DNA of 64,000 nt from Rhizobium sp. ACO-34A. Lineage in GTDB: Bacteria > Pseudomonadota > Alphaproteobacteria > Rhizobiales > Rhizobiaceae. This document shows, piece after piece, positions 56,712-64,000 of the stretch; within the stretch, counting starts at the first letter, position 1; each line of letters starts with the position of its first letter. The notes under the pieces are model-generated. The model was not told the origin of the DNA, ran no database searches, and worked only from the letters and a program-made list of their open reading frames with translations. The position numbers were made by a program, and so were the translations under genes. The stretch spans positions 4,610,001-4,674,000 of the forward strand of contig CP021371.1 in NCBI GenBank assembly GCA_002600635.1, in the 5' to 3' direction.

Positions 56712-57413
56712 TCATTTCCTGACGGGCTCGTCCCCGTCGTCGATCAGCAGGTCCGGCCGCCGCTCGGCCGTCAGCCTGACCGCCTCCGCCAGCCGCCATT
56801 TCTCGACCGCCGCATGATCCCCGGACGTCAGCACCGCCGGGATCTCGCGCCCCTCGAACACCTGCGGCCGGGTGTAATGCGGATGCTCCAGCAGCCCCGC
56901 CTCGAAGCTCTCATGCACGCCGGAAAGCTGGTTGCCCATCACGCCGGGCAGGATACGTACGACCGCATCGAGAAGCGTCAGCGCCGCGGGCTCGCCACCG
57001 GAGAGAATGTAGTCGCCGATGGAAACCTCTTCGAGATCACGGGCATCGATCACCCGCTGATCGACCCCCTCGAATCGTCCGCAGACGATCACCACGCCTT
57101 CGCCGCCGGCGATCTCGCGCACGCGCTCCTGGGTCAGCGGCCGTCCGCGCGGGCTCATCAGCAGGCGTGGACGGGTATCGGCGCCGACTGAATCGATGGC
57201 GCGGGCAAGCACATCGGGCTTCAGCACCATGCCGGCCCCGCCGCCGGATGGCGTGTCGTCGACGCTGCGATGCTTGTCGAGGGCGAAATCGCGGATCTGC
57301 ACCGCCTCGACCGACCAGTCGCCGCGCTCCAGCGCCCGGCCCGCAAGGGCAGCGCCGAGATGGCCGGGAAACATCTCCGGATAGAGGGTCAGAACCGTCG
57401 CCTTGAAAGCCAT
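56712..57413 (-). CDS. trmD: tRNA (guanine-N1)-methyltransferase
   Basis: This 233-residue SPOUT protein begins [18 protein letters not shown] and has the SAM-binding knot [21 protein letters not shown] near residues 127-147, with the flexible [27 protein letters not shown] linker that closes on the substrate. It methylates G37 of tRNAs reading CUN, CCN and CGG codons and prevents frameshifting. I chose the ATG at 57413. It lies 7 nt after rimM. It is essential in most bacteria. Confidence 0.96.
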   Translation of the reverse strand: MAFKATVLTLYPEMFPGHLGAALAGRALERGDWSVEAVQIRDFALDKHRSVDDTPSGGGAGMVLKPDVLARAIDSVGADTRPRLLMSPRGRPLTQERVREIAGGEGVVIVCGRFEGVDQRVIDARDLEEVSIGDYILSGGEPAALTLLDAVVRILPGVMGNQLSGVHESFEAGLLEHPHYTRPQVFEGREIPAVLTSGDHAAVEKWRLAEAVRLTAERRPDLLIDDGDEPVRK

Positions 57414-57420
57414 CAACGTC

Positions 57421-57990
57421 TCACCCGTCCTTCGTCGGACGCGCCTTCCCGCCGCCATAGGGCTTTTCGCCGTCATCCTTCAGGCCGGCGGCGATGGGAT
57501 CGACGAGGATCTTGCCGCCTTCGAGGTCGATTTCCAGAACGGCCGCCTCGGAGAAGGGAATGAGGACCGGACGCTTGCCGGGACCTTTCAGCTCGAGAAG
57601 ATCGCCAGCGCCGAAATCGTAGATGCCGGTCACCGCGCCGTAGTGATTGCCCTCGGCATCATGCACCTCAAGACCTTCGAGGTCGGCATAGTAGAATTCG
57701 TCCTCATCGAGTTCCTCGTCGGGAAGCGCATCGCGATCGATGTAAAGCTCGAGCCCGTTCAGCGCTTCCGCCGCATTGCGGTCGTTCACCCCGCGGAACC
57801 GTACGATGGCGACGTTCTTGCCTTCCCGGATCTCGAGGATTTCGAAGACGCGACCGTCGAGGCTGTGCAGGTTGCCATATTCGCCGAGCGACATCGGATC
57901 GCCGGTATAGGCCCTCACCCTGACTTCGCCGCGCAGCCCCTGGGCAGCGCCGATCACGGCCATCAGAACGGGATTTTCTAGCTTGGTCAT
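57421..57990 (-). CDS. rimM: Ribosome maturation factor RimM
   Basis: This 189-residue protein has the RimM barrel at the N-terminus ([25 protein letters not shown]) and a PRC-barrel C-terminal part ([35 protein letters not shown]). It binds S19 and matures the 30S head. The start at 57990 is the first good ATG; a TTG at 58014 is possible. A strong terminator (58063-58093) between it and rpsP means it has a promoter of its own or relies on read-through. Confidence 0.93.
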   Translation of the reverse strand: MTKLENPVLMAVIGAAQGLRGEVRVRAYTGDPMSLGEYGNLHSLDGRVFEILEIREGKNVAIVRFRGVNDRNAAEALNGLELYIDRDALPDEELDEDEFYYADLEGLEVHDAEGNHYGAVTGIYDFGAGDLLELKGPGKRPVLIPFSEAAVLEIDLEGGKILVDPIAAGLKDDGEKPYGGGKARPTKDG

Positions 57991-58062
57991 GGGTTCTGTC
58001 GCATTTTCGGGCAATTGTCGGATACCTGCCTTGTAGTGCGAAAGCTGCCGAAAGAAAACGCT

Positions 58063-58093
58063 AAAACGGGCGGCAGGAGACCTGCCGCCCGTT
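58063..58093 (-). terminator. Intrinsic terminator of rpsP
   Basis: The minus strand has AACGGGCGGCAGG-TCT-CCTGCCGCCCGTT, a perfect 13-bp stem with a 3-nt loop, followed by TTAGCGTTTTC. It lies 27 nt after the rpsP stop and would end most transcription before rimM. Confidence 0.88.
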
Positions 58094-58119
58094 CAAACCG
58101 GACAAATCCGGTGCAAAGA

Positions 58120-58494
58120 TTACTCGGCGGCAGCTTCAGCGGCGGCGGCAGCGATCTCAGCAGCCTTTGCTTCCTTTTCCTTGACGCGCTCGACAGCCTT
58201 CTTGCCCGGCTTCGCCTTTTCCGGGTTGTTGCGGGCGTCGCGGGTGGCAACGCCGGCTTCAGCGAGGAAGCGCAGGACGCGGTCGGTCGGCTGTGCGCCC
58301 TTGGCGAGCCATTCCTTGACGCGGTCGACGTTCAGTTCGACGCGCTTTTCGTTGTCCTTGCCGAGCATCGGGTTCCAGGAACCGACCTTTTCCAGGAAAC
58401 GGCCGTCGCGCGGCGAACGGGCGTCGGCGATGACGATCTGGTAGTAGGGGCGCTTCTTGGAACCGCCGCGGGCGAGACGAATCTTGAGGGACAT
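58120..58494 (-). CDS. rpsP: 30S ribosomal protein S16
   Basis: This 124-residue protein begins [43 protein letters not shown], the S16 core, and is about 40 residues longer than the E. coli protein. The extra tail is Lys/Ala/Glu-rich ([24 protein letters not shown]). S16 stabilises the 16S 5' domain. It lies between a chorismate mutase gene (63 nt upstream) and its terminator. Confidence 0.97.
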   Translation of the reverse strand: MSLKIRLARGGSKKRPYYQIVIADARSPRDGRFLEKVGSWNPMLGKDNEKRVELNVDRVKEWLAKGAQPTDRVLRFLAEAGVATRDARNNPEKAKPGKKAVERVKEKEAKAAEIAAAAAEAAAE

Positions 58495-58557
58495 GATGTA
58501 CTCCTTGAGTTTTCCTTGGGCCGCCTTCCGGCGGTCCGGTTCTTGTTGAGGCCGCCG

Positions 58558-58878
58558 TCAGGCGGTCTTTTCGGTTGCACCGCCATGTTCGGCGGCAATG
58601 GCTTCATGATGCCGGATGACTTCCGTGATGATGAAGTTCAGGAACTTCTCGGCGAAATCCGGATCCAGATGCGCGTCCTGTGCCAGCCGGCGCAGGCGAG
58701 CGATCTGGTATTCCTCGCGCGCCGGGTCGGCCGGCGGCAGATCGTATTTGGCCTTCAGCATGCCCACTGCCTTGGTGCAGCGGAAGCGTTCGGCCAGAAT
58801 GTGCACCAGTGCGGCATCGATGTTGTCGATCGACTGGCGATAGCTGGAAAGCTGTTCCTTGACGGCTTGATCGACCAT
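58558..58878 (-). CDS. Chorismate mutase (AroQ type)
   Basis: This 106-residue all-helical protein has the AroQ layout: an N-terminal helix with LSSYRQSIDNIDAALVHILAERFRCTKAVGMLKAK and a conserved Arg/Lys set, then DPAREEYQIARLRRLAQDAHLDPDFAEKFLNFIITEVIRHH. It converts chorismate to prephenate for Phe and Tyr. It sits 12 nt after ffh and before rpsP, a placement usual in alphaproteobacteria. It lacks a fused dehydratase. Confidence 0.93.
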   Translation of the reverse strand: MVDQAVKEQLSSYRQSIDNIDAALVHILAERFRCTKAVGMLKAKYDLPPADPAREEYQIARLRRLAQDAHLDPDFAEKFLNFIITEVIRHHEAIAAEHGGATEKTA

Positions 58879-58890
58879 CTCTCCTCCCCC

Positions 58891-60462
58891 TCACTTCTTC
58901 TTCGGCAGGCCCGGCAGACCGCCGAGACCGGGAAGCTTCGCTCCACCGAGACCTGGCAGCCCTCCGCCGCCGAGACCCGGAAGTCCGCCCATGCCACCGA
59001 GACCCGGCGGCGGCTTGAGGCCAGCGGCTTCCGCCTGCTTGGCCAGCGCCTCGAGCTGCTTCGGGTCCATGCTGGAGAGGTCGGGCATGCCGCCCATACC
59101 GCCGCCAAGACCCATCTTGGAGGCAAGGCCGCCCATCATCTGCTTCATCATCCCGCCTTTGCCCTTGCCGCCCATCATCTTCATCATGTCGGCCATCTGG
59201 CGGTGCATTTTCAGAAGCTTGTTGATCTCGGCGGCGTCCGTGCCGGAGCCTGCCGCGATACGCTTCTTGCGGGAATGCTTGAGAATATCCGGGTTGGCGC
59301 GCTCGGCCCGGGTCATCGAGGAGATGATGGCGATCTGGCGGTCGAACAGCTTGTCGTTCAGACCGGCCGACGCCATCTTGTCCTTCATGCCGGACATGCC
59401 GGGCATCAGGCCCATGATGCCGCCCATGCCGCCCATCTTCTTCATCTGCTTGAGCTGTTCGGACAGGTCGTCGAGGTCGAACTTGCCCTTGGCCATCTTG
59501 GCGGCCATGGCGGCCGCCTTCTCGGCGTCGATCGTCTCGGCCGCCTTTTCGACCAGCGAAACGATGTCGCCCATGCCGAGGATGCGGTCGGCGATACGCC
59601 GGGGATGGAACTCCTCGAGCTCCGTCATCTTTTCGCCGACGCCGATCAGCTTGATCGGCTTGCCGGTGACGGCGCGCATCGAAAGCGCGGCGCCGCCACG
59701 GCCATCGCCGTCCATGCGGGTCAAGACGAGACCGGTAATGCCGACGCGCTCGTCGAAATTGCGGGCGAGATTGACGGCGTCCTGACCGGTCAGGCTGTCG
59801 GCGACGAGCAGGATTTCATGCGGCTTCGACTTGGCCTTGATCTCGGCCATCTCGACCATCAGCGGCTCGTCGATATGGGTACGGCCGGCGGTGTCGAGGA
59901 TGACGATGTCGTGGCCGCCGAGCTTCGCCGCCTGCACGGCGCGCGATGCGATGTCGGTCGGCGACTGGCCGGCGATCACCGGAAGCGTGTCGATCCCGGT
60001 CTGTGCGCCGAGCTGGCGAAGCTGTTCCTGGGCGGCCGGGCGTCGCGTATCGAGCGACGCCATCAGCACCTTCTTCTTCTCGCGCTCGGTCAGCCGCTTG
60101 GCGATCTTGCCGGTGGTGGTGGTCTTGCCCGAGCCCTGCAGGCCGACCATCATGATGACGACGGGAGCCGCCGCATTGAGGTCGATGCCGACGCCCTCGG
60201 AGCCCAGCATCTCGACGAGTTCGTCATGGACGATCTTGACGACCATCTGGCCGGGCTTGATCGATTTCAGGACCGCGGCGCCGACAGCCTTTTCCCGCAC
60301 CTTGTCGGTGAAGGAGCGCACCACTTCCAGCGCCACGTCGGCTTCCAGAAGCGCACGACGCACCTCGCGCAGCGCGGCGGAGACATCCGCCTCGGACAAT
60401 GCGCCACGGCCGGTCAGTCCATTCAGAATGGATCCAAGGCGGTCCTGGAGGTTTTCAAACAT
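58891..60462 (-). CDS. ffh: Signal recognition particle protein Ffh
   Basis: This 523-residue GTPase has the NG domain with G1 GLQGSGKTTTTGKIAKRL near residues 107-124, DTRRPAAQEQL, DTAGRTHIDEPLMVEM (G3), and TRMDGDGRGG (G4), and a Met-rich M domain (GGMGGIMGLMPGMSGMKDKM). The C-terminal tail is a Gly/Leu/Pro low-complexity run, usual in this order. It binds signal sequences on ribosomes and 4.5S RNA. The start is ATG at 60462; the longer frame has no family character. Confidence 0.96.
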   Translation of the reverse strand: MFENLQDRLGSILNGLTGRGALSEADVSAALREVRRALLEADVALEVVRSFTDKVREKAVGAAVLKSIKPGQMVVKIVHDELVEMLGSEGVGIDLNAAAPVVIMMVGLQGSGKTTTTGKIAKRLTEREKKKVLMASLDTRRPAAQEQLRQLGAQTGIDTLPVIAGQSPTDIASRAVQAAKLGGHDIVILDTAGRTHIDEPLMVEMAEIKAKSKPHEILLVADSLTGQDAVNLARNFDERVGITGLVLTRMDGDGRGGAALSMRAVTGKPIKLIGVGEKMTELEEFHPRRIADRILGMGDIVSLVEKAAETIDAEKAAAMAAKMAKGKFDLDDLSEQLKQMKKMGGMGGIMGLMPGMSGMKDKMASAGLNDKLFDRQIAIISSMTRAERANPDILKHSRKKRIAAGSGTDAAEINKLLKMHRQMADMMKMMGGKGKGGMMKQMMGGLASKMGLGGGMGGMPDLSSMDPKQLEALAKQAEAAGLKPPPGLGGMGGLPGLGGGGLPGLGGAKLPGLGGLPGLPKKK

Positions 60463-60792
60463 CGGCTCTTCCTTATCGTTCCGGTTTCGTCGCTTGCCCC
60501 GGAACGTTGGTCTTTTTCCCGCCGAAAACAAGACGCAAAGCCAAAAAGCACCCGAGGGCGCATCGCGCTGTCGGGTGTTGACCTCCGGGATCTCTTTATA
60601 CCTGTCAGGGTCCCGGTCGGCGGCTCGGAGTTCTTGTCTCGTCGCAGATTTCGCCGCGATAAACAGGAAAAGTCCGGGAAAGTCAAGGCTTGCCGGGAAA
60701 TGGACGCAAAAGCGGGCATTTTGCGCAATGCCTCTTCCAAACCGGCCGACCCGTTCCCAGATGCATGTCTTCATCGACAACGGCAAGGCACC
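60463..60792. other. 330-bp gap between divergent ffh and MBL hydrolase genes
   Basis: It must contain promoters for both divergent genes, but I find no confident -35/-10 pair, operator or hairpin. Open frames here are shadows. There is no sign of an SRP RNA gene. Confidence 0.5.
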
Positions 60793-61800
60793 ATGGCGAG
60801 AAAACCGGCCAATCCCTATTATTCAGGCCCCGTCACCGATCATTTCGACGGCATCCGCTTCTTCAACCCTGAAGGCGTGGAACCCGGCAATCTCCGCGAT
60901 CTCTGGAAATGGCGAACCAACGGCGAGCGCGCCCGCTGGCCGAAGCGGATCGAACGCCCGTCACAGCCGGCAGCGCCTGCCGAGCGCATCGGCGGCGACG
61001 GCCTGCGCGTCACCATGATCGGCCATGCCAGCCTGCTGATCCAGGTCGCCGGCCTCAACATCCTCACCGATCCCGTCTGGTCCGAACGCGCCAGCCCCTT
61101 TTCCTTCGCCGGGCCGAAACGCGTCATCGAGCCGGGCATCCCCTTCGAGGCCCTGCCGCCGATCGATCTGGTGATCGTCACCCACAATCACTACGACCAT
61201 CTCGATCTTCAAACACTTTCCCGGCTCGGCAAACGTCATGCGCCGCAGGTCGTCACCCCCCTCGGCAACGATCCGCTGATCCGCAAGGCCATGCCCGAGG
61301 CCCTGATTTCGGTCATGGACTGGGGCGACCGCATCGGGCTTTCCGATGGCGTTTCCATCGATGCGGAACCCTGCCATCACTGGTCGGCGCGCGGCATGAA
61401 CGACCGCCGCATGGCGCTCTGGGCCGCCTTCGTCATCTCGACACCGGCCGGCAAGGTCTACCACATCGGCGACACAGGCTTTCACGACGGCATCAACTAC
61501 AAGGCCGCCGCGGCAAAGCACGGTGCCTTCCGCCTCGCCGTGCTGCCGATCGGCGCCTACGAGCCGCGCTGGTTCATGAAGGGGCAGCACCAGAACCCCG
61601 AGGAAGCCGTCGCCGGCATGCGGCTCTGCAACGCGGCCTATGCCGTCGGCCACCATTTCGGCACCTTCCAGCTCACCGACGAGGCCATCGAAGCGCCGGT
61701 GGAACACCTGTCGCAAGCCCTTGCCGCTGAGGGCATGGAGCCGGAGCGCTTCCGTCCCTTGCGTGCCGGCGAAGCCTTCGACGTGCCGCCCGTGGCGTGA
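60793..61800 (+). CDS. MBL-fold metallo-hydrolase (UlaG/NAPE-PLD-like)
   Basis: This 335-residue protein of the metallo-beta-lactamase superfamily has the metal motif THNHYDHLD (HxHxDH) near residues 133-141, catalytic-site AEPCHHWSARG, GDTGFHDGINYK, and a final YAVGHHFGTFQL. The N-terminal part (NPEGVEPGNLRDLWKWR and TMIGHASLLIQ) matches the NAPE-PLD-like group of bacterial hydrolases. It is probably cytoplasmic, with a phosphodiester or lactone as substrate, unknown here. I chose the ATG at 60793. Confidence 0.87.
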   Translation: MARKPANPYYSGPVTDHFDGIRFFNPEGVEPGNLRDLWKWRTNGERARWPKRIERPSQPAAPAERIGGDGLRVTMIGHASLLIQVAGLNILTDPVWSERASPFSFAGPKRVIEPGIPFEALPPIDLVIVTHNHYDHLDLQTLSRLGKRHAPQVVTPLGNDPLIRKAMPEALISVMDWGDRIGLSDGVSIDAEPCHHWSARGMNDRRMALWAAFVISTPAGKVYHIGDTGFHDGINYKAAAAKHGAFRLAVLPIGAYEPRWFMKGQHQNPEEAVAGMRLCNAAYAVGHHFGTFQLTDEAIEAPVEHLSQALAAEGMEPERFRPLRAGEAFDVPPVA

Positions 61801-61817
61801 ACCCTCTCTTCCGGCCG

Positions 61818-61846
61818 TTGACAGGCGCGCCGGAATTTTCGAAAAT
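61818..61846 (+). promoter_or_regulatory. Candidate promoter for thiC
   Basis: TTGACA is an exact -35, followed by a 17-nt spacer and GAAAAT as the -10 (4 of 6 positions). It is placed so that transcription begins just before the TPP riboswitch. Confidence 0.5.
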
Positions 61847-61858
61847 CATTGAATTCAC

Positions 61859-61970
61859 CAGGGGTGTCCCGACAAGGGGCTGAGATTCCGCTGGGCCATC
61901 CGGAATGACCGATGGCAGCGCGGTGACCCGTTGAACCTGATCCAGTTCATACTGGCGTAGGGACGGTGCG
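61859..61970 (+). ncRNA. TPP riboswitch controlling thiC
   Basis: The plus strand shows the TPP aptamer blocks in order: CCAGGGGTGTCCC, GGGGCTGAGATTCC, a long P3 arm, GACCCGTTGAACCTGATCC and GTTCATACTGGCGTAGGGA. It lies 152 nt before the thiC ATG, leaving room for an expression platform. I see no clear U-tract terminator. Confidence 0.95.
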
Positions 61971-62082
61971 AGCGCTGCCAGATCGATTCCGGGCCAGGGA
62001 CCCTTGGGTTCCTCCGGAATGGCGAGGGCAAACCTGGGATCCGGAACGGGATCCGCAAGGCGCATTCCATCATTCCGGCTGA

Positions 62083-63936
<1,854 letters not shown>

Positions 63937-63960
63937 ACCGTTCGCCTCGTCAGCCGACAT

Positions 63961-64000
63961 TGCCCCTCACCCTGCCCCTCTCCCCGCAGGCGGGGAGAGG
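63961..64000. repeat. Dispersed repeat family B, left module (cut by window edge)
   Basis: It begins TGCCCCTCACCCTGCCCC and continues CTCCCCGCAGGCGGGGAG, closely matching the left modules at 24533 and 34065. The right part lies outside the window. Confidence 0.8.

Noticed and set aside
58015..61800. A 1261-codon plus-strand frame covering the ribosomal cluster and ffh
   Set aside because: Only the last 335 codons (from 60793) are a real gene; the rest is the antisense shadow of rpsP, chorismate mutase and ffh.

Overview
The window looks like a high-GC chromosomal segment of an alphaproteobacterium of the order Rhizobiales, most likely Rhizobiaceae. The supporting signs are an ImuA-ImuB-DnaE2 mutasome behind an alphaproteobacterial LexA box, an RpoH2-type sigma factor behind a GGAAC-N16-CGTT (EcfG/RpoE2-type) promoter, a SAM-II riboswitch before metA, a CenR-type regulator beside a cyclic-nucleotide-domain gene, leuC lying apart from leuD-leuB, and rhizobial-type palindromic intergenic repeats. 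Almost all of it is core genome. I found no transposase, integrase, prophage or CRISPR array.

Layout. 0-10 kb: tail of an SDR gene, an FMN reductase, the SOS cassette dnaE2-imuB-imuA, a small zincin-like metallopeptidase, an SDR, and a CitE-like lyase with a DUF1737 gene. 10-16 kb: leuD, leuB, a PAP2 phosphatase, rpoH2 and an M48 lipoprotein protease. 16-25 kb: thiBPQ behind a TPP riboswitch, an SbmA/BacA-like transporter whose ATPase domain has lost all recognisable catalytic motifs, an ABC-F ATPase and thiamine pyrophosphokinase. 25-31 kb: moxR-nudix, then SAM-II riboswitch-metA-GNAT-VWA-galM, an SDR and tRNA-Gly. 31-44 kb: a block typical of rhizobia (ybaK-like, cnoX-like, LON domain, Trm112-like, ubiH-like, tesB, glnK-amtB, ftsK, lolA, xthA, a cNMP-domain gene and cenR). 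44-50 kb: a SixA-like phosphatase, a DMT transporter, a methyltransferase, leuC and ppk2. 50-56 kb: an amino-acid-type ABC system and a FecBCD-type metal ABC operon that continues into a trmO-like gene. 56-64 kb: the ribosome/SRP cluster (rplS, trmD, rimM, rpsP, chorismate mutase, ffh), an MBL-fold hydrolase, and thiC behind a second TPP riboswitch.

How parts work together. Thiamine diphosphate supply is spread over three loci (uptake thiBPQ, pyrimidine synthesis thiC, and a kinase), two of them under TPP riboswitches. Stress control is readable from sites: LexA for the mutasome, an EcfG-type promoter for rpoH2, NtrC and sigma-54 sites for glnK-amtB, candidate Pho boxes before ppk2 and a DMT transporter, a CtrA-like palindrome before ftsK, and a ModE-like operator before the FecBCD-type transporter, which argues for molybdate or tungstate rather than iron.

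Two dispersed repeat families fill many intergenic gaps. Family A has nested hairpins whose arms change sequence between copies while staying complementary. Family B is built on CTCCCCGC/GCGGGGAG palindromes, and one complete copy has 9-bp terminal inverted repeats. Functions come from reading motifs and context; no database search was run.
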